A stretch of 39,425 bases of DNA. Source: Streptomyces sp. TRM68367 (GTDB taxonomy: Bacteria; Actinomycetota; Actinomycetes; Streptomycetales; Streptomycetaceae). The notes under the pieces are model-generated. The model saw only the letters and a program-made list of their open reading frames with translations, had not been told where the DNA came from and ran no database searches. The DNA is taken from contig NZ_JACTVI010000009.1 of NCBI RefSeq assembly GCF_014495685.1, forward strand, positions 1 to 39,425, given 5' to 3'. This document shows, one piece after another, positions 31,183 to 39,425 of the stretch. Within the stretch, counting starts at the first letter, position 1, and each line of letters begins with the position of its first letter. The position numbers and the translations under genes were made by a program.

Positions 31183-32669
31183 CCGTCGAACGTACCGTCT
31201 CTCCCCCCGCAGGCCAGCCGCCGAAGCAGAAGCAGAAGCAGAAGCAGGGGTACCCCCCCATCCCGGTCCTGCCCCCGCGCGAAACCGGCGAGGGTCTGCG
31301 GCTGCCCGCCGGGCAGCGGACCGCGGCGCGGTGGGCCCCCGCGCTGCCCCTGCTCGCCACGGATACGACCGCCGCGCTCGTCGCCGCCTCGGCCCTGCCT
31401 CACCTCCTGCTCACCGTGCCGCTGCTGCTCGCCGCCCTCTGGCTGAAGGCACGCGCAGCGCTGTACCGCCCCGCCGCCGTGCCCGCCGTCCTGGACGAAC
31501 TCCCCGCCGTCTGCGCCCGGATCGCGGTGAGCTGGTGCGCCCTCGCGGCCCTGGTCGCCGGCCTCTCCCCGGCGCACGCCCTGTCCGCCCGTACGCTGCT
31601 GACCGGCTGCGTCCTTCACTCGGCGGCGAGTTGCGCGGGCCGCGGCGCGGTGCACTGGCACCGTCGCCGGACACTTCTCCGCCGCCCCGCAGCGACCCTC
31701 GTCGTCGGCCCGGCCGCCACCGCCCAGCGTGTGGCCGCCGCCTTCCTGCGCCACCCCCCATGCGGCCTGAGACCTGTGGGGGTGCTCGCTGACGACACGA
31801 CCGGTGGTGAGGGGCTGCCAGTGCTCGGCACCGCCGAGGAGGTGCAGCGGGCCGTCACGCAGAACAGCGTCGGGGCCGTGCTCGTCGTGGGCTCAGCAGG
31901 TGAACACGACTGGCTGCTGGGCGAGTTGGCCGATGCGGGCTGCGCGCTCTGGGAGGTCGAGGCGGACGCGCCGGGGTACGACCGGACGGTGCGCGCCGTG
32001 TACGACGAGACCGGGCGCACGGCCCTCGGCCGATCCCGGCGCGAGCAGATCGCCGGCTTCTCCTGCCGCCGCCTGGACACCCGCCGGCACGCCGGCAGCG
32101 CCGCCAAGCGTGCCCTCGACGTCCTGGTCTCCGGGACCCTGCTCCTGCTCGCCGGCCCGGTGCTGCTCCTCTGCGCGGTCGTGCTGCGGGTCAGCGAGGG
32201 GCCGCAGGTCGTCTTCCGCCAGGAGCGCGTAGGCGAGGACGGCCGCCTCTTCACGCTGCTGAAGTTCCGCACCCACCGCCCGGCCGACCCGGACGAGGCC
32301 GCGACCCGCTGGAGCGTGGGGGACGTACCGGACATGAGCCGCTTCTGCCGCTTCCTGCGCCGCACCTCGCTCGACGAGCTGCCCCAGTTGTGGAACGTCT
32401 GCCGCGGTGACATGAGCCTGGTCGGGCCGCGCCCGGAACGCCCGTACTTCGTCGCCAGGTTCAGCCAGGCCCACCCCGGTTACGCCGCCCGCCACCGCAT
32501 GCGGACCGGCATCACCGGACTCGCCCAGATCCACGGGCTGCGCGGCGACACCTCCATCGAGGACCGCGCCCGGTTCGACAACGCGTACATCGACCACTGG
32601 TCGCTGTGGCAGGACGTCTGCATCCTGCTGCGCACGGCTGCCGCACTGGTCCGGACGACGGGGAGCTGA
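31179..32669 (+). CDS. Initiating sugar-phosphate transferase (CpsE/WbaP-like)
   Basis: The 496-residue membrane enzyme moves a sugar phosphate onto undecaprenyl phosphate, the first step of the glycan. The N-terminal half has about four hydrophobic segments and a degenerate nucleotide-binding region (ATLVVGPAATAQRVAAAFLR). The C-terminal catalytic domain (about 310-496) has a membrane re-entrant start KRALDVLVSGTLLLLAGPVL, then FRQERVGEDGRLFTLLKFRT, LRRTSLDELPQLWNV and DMSLVGPRPERP. The GTG start overlaps the upstream stop (GTGA). Four AAGCAG units at 31224-31247 encode a KQ repeat near the N-terminus. Confidence 0.9.
   Translation: MTVERTVSPPAGQPPKQKQKQKQGYPPIPVLPPRETGEGLRLPAGQRTAARWAPALPLLATDTTAALVAASALPHLLLTVPLLLAALWLKARAALYRPAAVPAVLDELPAVCARIAVSWCALAALVAGLSPAHALSARTLLTGCVLHSAASCAGRGAVHWHRRRTLLRRPAATLVVGPAATAQRVAAAFLRHPPCGLRPVGVLADDTTGGEGLPVLGTAEEVQRAVTQNSVGAVLVVGSAGEHDWLLGELADAGCALWEVEADAPGYDRTVRAVYDETGRTALGRSRREQIAGFSCRRLDTRRHAGSAAKRALDVLVSGTLLLLAGPVLLLCAVVLRVSEGPQVVFRQERVGEDGRLFTLLKFRTHRPADPDEAATRWSVGDVPDMSRFCRFLRRTSLDELPQLWNVCRGDMSLVGPRPERPYFVARFSQAHPGYAARHRMRTGITGLAQIHGLRGDTSIEDRARFDNAYIDHWSLWQDVCILLRTAAALVRTTGS
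31224..31247 (+). repeat. Hexanucleotide tandem repeat, AAGCAG x 4
   Basis: Four exact units of AAGCAG lie in frame in the sugar transferase gene and encode alternating Lys and Gln in its cytoplasmic tail. Unit-number changes would lengthen or shorten the tail without a frameshift. Confidence 0.9.
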
Positions 32670-32674
32670 GCACC

Positions 32675-33994
32675 GTGAGCCACGCATACGCCCCGTCCGC
32701 CGCGCGCGGGCTGCCGCCCGTCCTGCCGGTCGTCGCCGTGATCGCCCTGCTCGCACTGCCCGTCGTGCCGGACGCCGAGGGCGGCGCGAGCCCCGCCGAC
32801 GCCGCATCCGGTGTCGTCGTGTTGTGCTGCGTGGTGCATCTGCTGCGGCACCGTCGACGCCCCCTGTCGCGCACCGCCGCCGTGGTCCTGGGCCTGCCCG
32901 TGGTCGGCTTCGCGGTCGCGGCGGCGGGAGCCGCCACGCCGGGCGCGGCCGTCATGGGCTTCTGCCGTTATCTGCAGATCTTCGTCCTCGTCCCTGCCGC
33001 GGTCCTGCTGCTCGTCCGCGACCACCGCGATATCCGGCTGCCCGCCTGGTCGCTGGTGGGGCTCGCCCTGTGGCAGGGAGCCATCGGGGTGCACCAGTAC
33101 GCCACCGGGACCGGCGCCTTGTACATGGGCCAGGAGGTCCGCGCCGTCGGCACCTTCGGCCCCGGCGACATCATGGGAATGGCGACCGTGGTCGCCTGCG
33201 GGCTGGTGTGCGCGGTGGGGCTGGCGCTGGGGCCCGCGCCGGTACGGCAGCGCGCATGGGCCATGGTGTGCGCGGTGCTGCTGGTGGTGCCGCTGGCGGT
33301 GTCCTTCAGCCGGGGCGCGTGGATCGCGACGGCCCTCGCCTGTACGGGGCAGCTGCTGCTCGCGGGTGTACGGCGGGCGGCGAGGGTGGGCGCGGCGGTG
33401 GCCGCCTTCGCCGTGATCCTCGTCGGCGGGTTCGGCGCCGGCTCCGCACTGCTCCAGGAGAGGCTCAGCAGCATCGGGCAGATCGCCGACGTGCCCGACC
33501 AGTCGGTTTCCGACCGGTACGCGCTGTGGGCGGCGGCCGCCGGCATGTGGCGCGAGCAACCACTGGCAGGCGTCGGCCTGAAGGGCTTCCCCGACCACCG
33601 CGACGGGCACGCCTCACTGGCGCTGTCGTCGGGCAGCGACACCGGGGGTGCGGGCGCGGCGTACCGCAAGCAGCCGCTGCTGTCGCCGCACAGCATGTAC
33701 CTGCTGGTGCTCGGCGAGCAGGGAATCATCGGGCTGCTGACACTGGCGGGGAGCTGGCTGGCGCTGCTGGTGCTGGGGCTGCGCAGGCTGGCCCGCGCCC
33801 GGAGAGCGAGGGCCCCCGGCCTCGACTGCGCGCTCGTCGCCTGCGGCCTGCTGGTGTGGCATCTGGTCAACTTCGCGTACTCCGACATCGGCGGACCGGC
33901 GACCGTCCTCACCGCCGTCTGCCTCGGGCTGACGGCGTGGTGGGCGCTGGCCGGTCCCGACCCGGCCGTCTCCGAGGAGGCTGCGGCACGATGA
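32675..33994 (+). CDS. O-antigen ligase/Wzy-like membrane polymerase
   Basis: The 439-residue protein has about 11 transmembrane segments and the Wzy/WaaL signature: a large outer loop (about 260-340) after FSRGAWIATALAC, containing RYALWAAAAGMWREQPLAGVG and the His in LLSPHSMYLLVLGEQG. It would polymerise or ligate glycan units outside the membrane. GTG at 32675 lies 5 bp after the sugar transferase stop, with GGGGAG upstream. The gene ends in an ATGA overlap with the flippase gene. Ligase and polymerase cannot be told apart by sequence. Confidence 0.85.
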   Translation: MSHAYAPSAARGLPPVLPVVAVIALLALPVVPDAEGGASPADAASGVVVLCCVVHLLRHRRRPLSRTAAVVLGLPVVGFAVAAAGAATPGAAVMGFCRYLQIFVLVPAAVLLLVRDHRDIRLPAWSLVGLALWQGAIGVHQYATGTGALYMGQEVRAVGTFGPGDIMGMATVVACGLVCAVGLALGPAPVRQRAWAMVCAVLLVVPLAVSFSRGAWIATALACTGQLLLAGVRRAARVGAAVAAFAVILVGGFGAGSALLQERLSSIGQIADVPDQSVSDRYALWAAAAGMWREQPLAGVGLKGFPDHRDGHASLALSSGSDTGGAGAAYRKQPLLSPHSMYLLVLGEQGIIGLLTLAGSWLALLVLGLRRLARARRARAPGLDCALVACGLLVWHLVNFAYSDIGGPATVLTAVCLGLTAWWALAGPDPAVSEEAAAR

Positions 33995-35640
33995 CGGTCA
34001 CCCCACCACGGGCCGGGGAAGCCACCGTCCCCCCGACCCGCGCCGGCAGCGACGGCCCGGCCCTCGGCGGCACCGGACCCGTCTCGTCGGGCTTCCTCGC
34101 CAGGGCCGCCCTCGTCACCGTCGGTCTCTCCCTGGCCGGTGCCCTGCTGGGCCTCGGCCGGGACCAGGTGCTCGCGCACCTGTTCGGGGCCGGGAGCGAG
34201 ACCGACGCCTTCCTGGTCGCCTGGACCGTCCCGGAGTTCGCGGCGACGCTGCTGATCGAGGACGGCCTGGCCTTCGCACTGGTACCGGCGTTCAGTGCGG
34301 CCGTGGCCTGCCGCGCCCAGGGCCACGCGGGCGACCCGGTGCGCGCCCTGGTGCGCAGCACACTGCCCCGCCTGGCGCCGGCGTTCGCCGTCCTGTCGGT
34401 GTTGATCGTCTGCGCGGCCCCGTACCTGGTCGAGGCGCTGGCTCCAGGGCTGGCGAACCCCGGGTTCGCAGTGGACTGCACCCGGCTGACCGCCACCTGT
34501 GTGCTGACCTTCGGCCTGGCCGGTTACTGCAGCGCGGCCCTGCGCGCGCACCACCGGTTCGTCGCGCCCGCGGCCATCTACATCGCCTACAACGCCGCCA
34601 TCATCGCGGCGATGTTCGTCTTCGGCGCCCGCTGGGGCGTACGGGCGGCGGCGGTCGGCGTTGTGCTGGGCGGGGCACTGATGATCTTCACTCAGCTTCC
34701 CTCACTGCTGCGTCAGTTGCGCGAAGGGCCGACGGCCACCGCCACAGAAGCGGCAGCCAGGGAGGCTTCCCGGCGTGTCATGAGCCTCGCCCTCATCGGC
34801 ACCGTCCTGCTCTTCGCCGTGTGCCGCCAGTCCCAGGTGCTCATCGAGCGCTTCCTGGCGTCCACGCTCCCCTCCGGGGCCATCTCGCATCTGAACTACG
34901 CCCAGAAGGTGGCCCAGATGCCGATGGTGCTCGCCCTGATGCTGTGCACGGTCACCTTCCCGGTCGTGGCGCAGGCGCTGGCCGAGGGCGACATCAAGCG
35001 GGCCCGCGACCGCGTGGAGCGTGACCTGGCGGTGGTGTCGTACGTCGTCCTGCTCGGCACCGCGGCCGTCGTGGCGTGTGGCCCGCAGCTCGTCCATCTC
35101 CTGTTCCAGCGGGGCGCGTTCACCGCACAGGACACCGCCGCCACCGCCGCTGTCATGCGCGTGTACGCACTCGGGCTGCTCGGCCAGGCGCTGGTGGGCG
35201 CGCTGGTCCGGTCGTACTTCTCCATGGGGCGGCCCACCTGGTACCCGGTGGCCGCCATGACCGCCGGCATCGTCGCCACGACGTGGATCGGCGCGGCGAC
35301 GGTCGGCTCATGGGGCGTGCTGGGAATCGCCGCGGCCAACGCAGCCGGCATCACCCTCACCGCCCTGATCCTGCTAAACGGACTGGAAGGGCGCAGCGTG
35401 CCGATCCGCACCCGGCGGGTGCTGGCCGGGATGGGCAGACCGCTGCGCGCGGCGCTGGTCGCCTGTGGCGTGGGCTGGTCCTGCGCGAGCAGCATCGCGT
35501 CCCCCGCCCTCGGACTCACGGCCGGCGGCGCGGCCGTGACGGTCGTCTTCCTGCTGCTCGCCCGCACTCCGGGCGAACAATCCCTCGTCCCCCTGCTCCG
35601 CACCGTCCCCCGGAGGCTTCGCGATGCCCGTGTCCGCTGA
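33991..35640 (+). CDS. MurJ/Wzx-type lipid-linked glycan flippase
   Basis: The 549-residue polytopic protein of the MOP superfamily shows about 13-14 transmembrane segments. MurJ-like features are GLGRDQVLAHLFGAGSETDA near the N-terminus, LPSGAISHLNYAQKVAQMP in the middle and LLFQRGAFTAQDTAATAAVM. It would move the undecaprenyl-linked units of this cluster across the membrane. ATG at 33991 overlaps the upstream stop by 4 bp. Because a housekeeping MurJ should exist elsewhere, a dedicated glycan role is likely. Confidence 0.87.
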   Translation: MTVTPPRAGEATVPPTRAGSDGPALGGTGPVSSGFLARAALVTVGLSLAGALLGLGRDQVLAHLFGAGSETDAFLVAWTVPEFAATLLIEDGLAFALVPAFSAAVACRAQGHAGDPVRALVRSTLPRLAPAFAVLSVLIVCAAPYLVEALAPGLANPGFAVDCTRLTATCVLTFGLAGYCSAALRAHHRFVAPAAIYIAYNAAIIAAMFVFGARWGVRAAAVGVVLGGALMIFTQLPSLLRQLREGPTATATEAAAREASRRVMSLALIGTVLLFAVCRQSQVLIERFLASTLPSGAISHLNYAQKVAQMPMVLALMLCTVTFPVVAQALAEGDIKRARDRVERDLAVVSYVVLLGTAAVVACGPQLVHLLFQRGAFTAQDTAATAAVMRVYALGLLGQALVGALVRSYFSMGRPTWYPVAAMTAGIVATTWIGAATVGSWGVLGIAAANAAGITLTALILLNGLEGRSVPIRTRRVLAGMGRPLRAALVACGVGWSCASSIASPALGLTAGGAAVTVVFLLLARTPGEQSLVPLLRTVPRRLRDARVR

Positions 35641-36409
35641 CCCCGCGCCGTCACCCCGCCCCGCACCCGATACGCCCCCGCGCAGACCCGGCCCGCCCCC
35701 GTGGGTGGCGATGTACCACTCCGTGGGCGACTGCTCCGACGACCCGTACCGCATTGCCGTCTCGCCCCACCGCCTGGACCGACAGCTCCGCTGGCTGCGC
35801 CGCCAGGGACTGCGCGGCGTCGGCGTGCGCGAGTTGCTCGCCGCGCGCGCCCGGGGCGCGGGGCAGGACCTGGTGGGGCTGACCTTCGACGACGGGTACG
35901 CCGACTTCGTCGTGCACGCCCTGCCCCTGCTGCGCCGCCACGGCTGCGGCGCCACCCTGTTCGTGCTGCCGGGCAGGCTGGGCGGCGACAACACCTGGGA
36001 CCCGCTCGGCCCGCGCAGGCCGCTGCTGTCGGCGGACGGCATCCGGCACGCCGCCGCCGAGGGCGTTGAGATCGGCTCGCACGGCCTCACCCACGTCGAC
36101 CTGACCCAGGCCGACGACGCGCTGCTCCACGCCGAGGTACGCGACAGCGGAGCCCTGCTCTCCGAAGTGACCGGTGCTCACGTCCACGGCTTCTGCTACC
36201 CGTACGGGAGACTCGACCGCCGCGTCGTCGACGCGGTACAGGCGGCTGGCTACTCCTACGCCTGCGCCACCGGTCCCGGCGACCTGGCCGGCCGCCACGC
36301 CCTCCCCCGCTTCCATGTCGGCGAGCGGGACACGGCCTGGCGGCTGTTCCTCAAGCACCGGCTGCATCGCTTGCCCCGGCTGCGCCACCGCACCATCGAA
36401 GGGGTGTGA
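35624..36409 (+). CDS. Polysaccharide deacetylase (NodB domain)
   Basis: The 261-residue protein has the NodB homology domain: motif 1 GLTFDDGYADFV (Asp89, Asp90), motif 2 GSHGLTHVDL (His153, His157), and FCYPYGRLDRRVVDAVQAAG. The metal-binding Asp-His-His set is complete. It would remove N- or O-acetyl groups from the glycan. No signal peptide or membrane segment is evident, so it may act on the lipid-linked precursor in the cytoplasm. ATG at 35624 follows GGAGG at 7 nt and lies 17 bp inside the flippase gene. Confidence 0.88.
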   Translation: MPVSADPAPSPRPAPDTPPRRPGPPPWVAMYHSVGDCSDDPYRIAVSPHRLDRQLRWLRRQGLRGVGVRELLAARARGAGQDLVGLTFDDGYADFVVHALPLLRRHGCGATLFVLPGRLGGDNTWDPLGPRRPLLSADGIRHAAAEGVEIGSHGLTHVDLTQADDALLHAEVRDSGALLSEVTGAHVHGFCYPYGRLDRRVVDAVQAAGYSYACATGPGDLAGRHALPRFHVGERDTAWRLFLKHRLHRLPRLRHRTIEGV

Positions 36410-37593
36410 GCCCCGCGATGCCCGAGTTGAAGGCCCTGCACGTCATCACCGGCCTCGGCGTCGGCGGCGCGGAACAGCAGCTCCGGCTGCTGCTGCGTCA
36501 CCTGCCCGCCGACTGCGACGTCGTGACGCTCACCAACCCCGGCGCGGTTGCCGAGGGCCTGAGGGCGGACGGCGTCCGCGTGTTCCACCTCGGCATGACC
36601 GGCAACCGCGATCCGTCCGCGCTGCCCCGCCTGGTCCGCCTGGTCCGGTCCGGCGGCTACGACCTCGTGCACACCCACCTCTACCGGGCCTGCGTGTACG
36701 GCAGGATCGCCGCGCGCCTGGCGGGTGTGCGGGCCGTGGTGGCCACCGAACACTCCCTCGGCGACACGCAGATGGAAGGCCGGCCCCTGACCACCGGCGT
36801 GCGCGCGCTGTACCTGGCCGGCGAGCGGCTGGGCCGCGTCACGGTCGCGGTCTCGGCCACGGTGGCGGGCCGGCTCCGGCGCTGGGGCGTACCCGAGTCG
36901 CGGATCAGGATCGTGCCCAACGGCATCGACGTGGCGCGCTTCCGCTTCGACCCGGTCGTGCGCGAGCAGACCCGCCGCCGGCTCGGGCTGCCGGACGGCG
37001 CGTACGTCATCGGCGGCATCGGCCGACTGACCGCGGGCAAACGGTTCGACGTCCTGATCGGCGCACTCGCCCGCCTGCCCGCGGACTGCTGGCTGGTGCT
37101 GGTGGGCACGGGCCCGCGGGACAGCGTGCTGCGGCGCACCGCCCGGCGGGCGGGGGTGGCCGGCCGGGTGTTGTTCACGGGCGAGCGGCCGTACGTACCC
37201 GACGGCAGCCCCGGCCCGGACCTGCCCTCGCTGGCCTCTGCCATGGACGTACTCGCCTCGCCGAGCTCGGAGGAGGCGTTCGGGCTCACCGTCGTGGAAG
37301 GTCTGGCGGCAGGGCTGCCGGTGCTGTACGCCTGCTGCCCGGCCGTCGAGGATCTGCCGCACAGCCTCACCGCCGGGGCCTGCCGGGTACGGGGCGGCGT
37401 GGACGCGTTCGCCCGCGCCCTGGCCGAAACGCGCGCCCTGACCGGCACCGGCCGGTCGCTCCCGGCACACCGCCCCGCCTCCGCCACCGCCCGCCACTAC
37501 TGCATCACGCGCAGCGCCGCACGGCTCATGGACGTGTACGCGGCCGCTGTCTCCTGCCCATCCCCGTCACCCCTGGAAGTGACCACCCGATGA
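36406..37593 (+). CDS. Glycosyltransferase family 4
   Basis: The second GT4 enzyme of the operon (395 residues from GTG at 36406, or 391 from ATG at 36418) starts with ALHVITGLGVGGAEQQLRLL, the classic GT4 GGAE motif. It continues with DLVHTHLYRACVYGRIAARL, RIVPNGIDVARFRF, IGGIGRLTAGKRFDVLIGAL and SSEEAFGLTVVEGLAAGLPV. It would transfer a sugar from a nucleotide donor to the lipid-linked chain. GTGA overlap with the deacetylase stop and ATGA overlap with the next gene show coupling. Confidence 0.9.
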   Translation: MSPAMPELKALHVITGLGVGGAEQQLRLLLRHLPADCDVVTLTNPGAVAEGLRADGVRVFHLGMTGNRDPSALPRLVRLVRSGGYDLVHTHLYRACVYGRIAARLAGVRAVVATEHSLGDTQMEGRPLTTGVRALYLAGERLGRVTVAVSATVAGRLRRWGVPESRIRIVPNGIDVARFRFDPVVREQTRRRLGLPDGAYVIGGIGRLTAGKRFDVLIGALARLPADCWLVLVGTGPRDSVLRRTARRAGVAGRVLFTGERPYVPDGSPGPDLPSLASAMDVLASPSSEEAFGLTVVEGLAAGLPVLYACCPAVEDLPHSLTAGACRVRGGVDAFARALAETRALTGTGRSLPAHRPASATARHYCITRSAARLMDVYAAAVSCPSPSPLEVTTR

Positions 37594-38291
37594 ACCCCAT
37601 GACCTCCACGACAGAATCCCAGGCATCCCAGGCATCCCAGGCATCCCCGGCACCCGCGACCCGGCGCCGTCCGGTACTGCGGCGCCTGAGGTCGCTGTCA
37701 CCCTCGTTGCTGCTCGTGGCCGGCGCCCTCGCCGGGGGCCTCGCCGGCGGCGCGTACGGTGCTCTCACCCCACCCGCCTACTCCGCCACGGCGTACGTCG
37801 TCGCCGTACCGACCGGGAAGTCGGACCCGCAGGCGGCGCTCGGCCTCGCCCAGGCGTACGGCCGGGTCGCCACGCAACTCGCGGTTCTCGGGGACGCCCA
37901 GGTGTGGGCGGGCGTGCCGGTGAGCACGCTGCGCGAGAACGTGCGGTCGGCGACCTCCCCGGATGCTCCGATGGTCGCCGTGACCGCCACCGCCGCACGC
38001 CCCGACCTCGCCGTCGATATGGCCGATGCGGTCACCCGTGCGCTGACCCGGCACGCCGGCCGCACCAAAAACGCCACGCAGGTCGAACTCCAGCGGTTCT
38101 CCCGCGCCGTCAGGCCCTCCGAGCCGTCGTCGGCACCCCCGGCGCTGACCGGCCTGGTGGGCGCGAGCGCAGGCGGACTGCTGGGCGGCCTTGCCCTGCT
38201 GGTCCGCCCGCGGCGCACCGCCGCCGACGGCACGCTCCCTGCCGCCGTGCCCGGCCCGGCCACCGCCGCCGACCCGCATCGACGGCCGTGA
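37590..38291 (+). CDS. Wzz/CpsC-like chain-length or export protein without kinase domain
   Basis: The 233-residue protein has two membrane segments (about 34-58 and 190-213) that frame an outer domain, the topology of Wzz/YveK-type polysaccharide co-polymerases. The outer domain is short (about 130 residues: ATAYVVAVPTGKSDPQAAL, VAVTATAARPDLAVDMADAV). No Walker motifs or tyrosine-kinase domain follow, and no kinase gene lies nearby. The tail after the second segment is Ala/Pro-rich. ATG at 37590 overlaps the GT4 stop. Three 9-bp units encode QAS repeats near the N-terminus. Confidence 0.78.
   Translation: MNPMTSTTESQASQASQASPAPATRRRPVLRRLRSLSPSLLLVAGALAGGLAGGAYGALTPPAYSATAYVVAVPTGKSDPQAALGLAQAYGRVATQLAVLGDAQVWAGVPVSTLRENVRSATSPDAPMVAVTATAARPDLAVDMADAVTRALTRHAGRTKNATQVELQRFSRAVRPSEPSSAPPALTGLVGASAGGLLGGLALLVRPRRTAADGTLPAAVPGPATAADPHRRP
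37618..37647 (+). repeat. 9-bp tandem repeat encoding QAS, three units
   Basis: CAGGCATCC is repeated three times in frame (the last unit runs into a variant) and encodes Gln-Ala-Ser repeats in the cytoplasmic N-terminus of the Wzz-like protein. Copy-number change would keep the frame. Confidence 0.75.
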
Positions 38292-39415
38292 GCGGGGTCC
38301 CGGGCACCCGCAGTCGCACCCTGCGGGTCGAACTGTGCACCGACGAGCGGGAGTTCGCCGCGCTGGGCCCGGCCTGGGAACGGCTGTACCGCACGTGCGG
38401 TGCGGCGACGCCGTTCCAGAGCTACCACTGGCTGCACTCCTGGTGGACGACGTACGGCAGACCCGGCCGACTGCGGCTGGTGCTGGTGCGCGACGGCGGC
38501 GAACTGCGGGCGGCCGCGCCGCTGATGCGGGTCGGGCGTCCGCTGCCCCGCCTGGTGCCGTTGGGCGGGGCGATCTCCGACTTCGCAGACGTGCTGCTCG
38601 ACGACGACCACGCCGACCGGGCGGCGACCGTGCTCACCGAGGCCCTCTCGGCGGCCGCCCGCACCGCGGTGATCGACTTCCGCGAGGTACGGCCGGGCGG
38701 CGCGGTCGAGCGCGTCTACGAGCACTGGCGGGGTCCGCGCCGCCGGGTAAGGGACTCGCTGTGCCTGGATCTGCCCGCCGTACCGCTGGAGGAGCTGGCG
38801 GTCCGGCTCTCGGCGGCGAAGGCCCGGCGGGTGCGCGCCAAGATGCGCAAACTGACCGCCCTGGGCGTGGCGCACCGGACCGCTCCCCCCGACGAGGTGA
38901 GCGCGGCGCTACGACGGCTCCTTGCCCTGCACCGGTTGCAGTGGCAGGGCCGCGGGGTGACGCGGGAACACCTCCGGGAGCGGTTCGCCGCGCACCTCGT
39001 GCGCGCGGTCGGCCCGATGGTGCGCGCCGGCGACGCCGTGGTCACCGAGTTCCTGCTGGACGGCAAGGTGGTGGCCGTCGACCTGACCCTGCTGTCCGCG
39101 CGCCTGGCGGGCTGCTATCTGTACGGCGCCCATCCGTTGCTGCGCGAGCGGAAGGCGGACATCGCCGTGATGCTGCTGGATGCCTCCGCCCGGCGCTCCG
39201 CCACCGGTGAGCGCGGCACGCTCAGCCTGCTGCGGGGCGACGAGCCGTACAAGCACCAGTGGCACCCGGAGCCCGTGGTCAACCAGCGGTTGCTGCTGGC
39301 GCGGCGGCGCACCGCCCCACTGCTGTCGGCGGTCGCCTGCGAGGTCGCCGCGCGCAGCCGGGGCAGGGAATTCGTGCGCAGTTGGAAGGAACGCGGCGCC
39401 GGCGGCGGGAGCTGA
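38288..39415 (+). CDS. CelD/FemAB-like acyltransferase (GNAT superfamily)
   Basis: The 375-residue protein resembles the CelD/BcsL-type acetyltransferases of exopolysaccharide clusters: an N-terminal TPFQSYHWLHSWWTTYG, LRLVLVRDGGELRAAAPLMR, the middle SAAKARRVRAKMRKLTALGV, and the C-terminal GNAT part GCYLYGAHPLLRERKADIAV and SLLRGDEPYKHQW. It would acylate a sugar of the glycan or transfer an aminoacyl group; the substrate is unknown. The GTG at 38288 overlaps the upstream stop (GTGA). It is the last gene visible; the window ends 10 bp later. Confidence 0.85.
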   Translation: MSGVPGTRSRTLRVELCTDEREFAALGPAWERLYRTCGAATPFQSYHWLHSWWTTYGRPGRLRLVLVRDGGELRAAAPLMRVGRPLPRLVPLGGAISDFADVLLDDDHADRAATVLTEALSAAARTAVIDFREVRPGGAVERVYEHWRGPRRRVRDSLCLDLPAVPLEELAVRLSAAKARRVRAKMRKLTALGVAHRTAPPDEVSAALRRLLALHRLQWQGRGVTREHLRERFAAHLVRAVGPMVRAGDAVVTEFLLDGKVVAVDLTLLSARLAGCYLYGAHPLLRERKADIAVMLLDASARRSATGERGTLSLLRGDEPYKHQWHPEPVVNQRLLLARRRTAPLLSAVACEVAARSRGREFVRSWKERGAGGGS

Positions 39416-39425
39416 GCCTCCCGCC

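Overview
The window is high-GC actinobacterial DNA and very probably comes from a Streptomyces chromosome. The grounds are strongly G/C-ending codons, many GTG starts, ATGA/GTGA stop-start overlaps between genes, a DUF1876 protein, a PAS-PAS-GAF-SpoIIE phosphatase fused to an RsbW-like ATPase, and Streptomyces-type insertion sequences.

Layout. (1) 1-2568: two insertion sequences side by side, an ISL3-family element that runs off the left edge and a complete ISAs1-family element with 18-bp inverted repeats and a perfect 10-bp target duplication. (2) 2589-17732, all on the minus strand: a catabolic island. Read in the direction of transcription it encodes a FixL-like PAS histidine kinase; a SnoaL-like protein, an 87-aa unknown and a FixJ-like response regulator; a DUF485 protein, an ActP-type SSS symporter and an alpha/beta hydrolase; then iacA-iacB-iacC-iacD-iacE-iacF-iacG-iacH followed by catB-catA-catC and a strong terminator. 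This set matches the indole-3-acetic acid (IAA, auxin) degradation genes known from Pseudomonas and Caballeronia, joined to the catechol ortho-cleavage branch. IAA would be taken up, hydroxylated (IacA with IacG), oxidised (IacE, IacCD with IacF) to catechol, and then converted by CatA, CatB and CatC to beta-ketoadipate enol-lactone. No MarR-type iacR is present. A shared imperfect-dyad motif lies about 100 bp upstream of each of the three operons and is a candidate site for the FixJ-like regulator.

(3) 18075-22911: stress and dormancy-type genes (SpoIIE phosphatase, DUF1876, universal stress protein) with gene debris, including a 3' remnant of nicotinate phosphoribosyltransferase. (4) 22915-26520: a partly decayed amino-acid gene cluster. 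An intact GntR/FCD regulator, a PLP ammonia-lyase/racemase and a DauR-like regulator lie beside frameshifted remnants of a DadA-like FAD oxidase, an ornithine cyclodeaminase and two small genes. Clear palindromic operators precede both regulators. (5) 26537-29496: a cold-shock-domain protein, a D-2-hydroxyacid dehydrogenase and two small secreted proteins, with two very strong terminator hairpins.

(6) 29965-39415, plus strand: a tightly coupled operon for an exported glycan. It holds a GT4 transferase, an initiating sugar-phosphate transferase, a Wzy/O-antigen-ligase-like protein, a MurJ/Wzx-like flippase, a polysaccharide deacetylase, a second GT4 transferase, a Wzz/CpsC-like chain-length protein and a CelD/FemAB-like acyltransferase. 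It may continue beyond the window.
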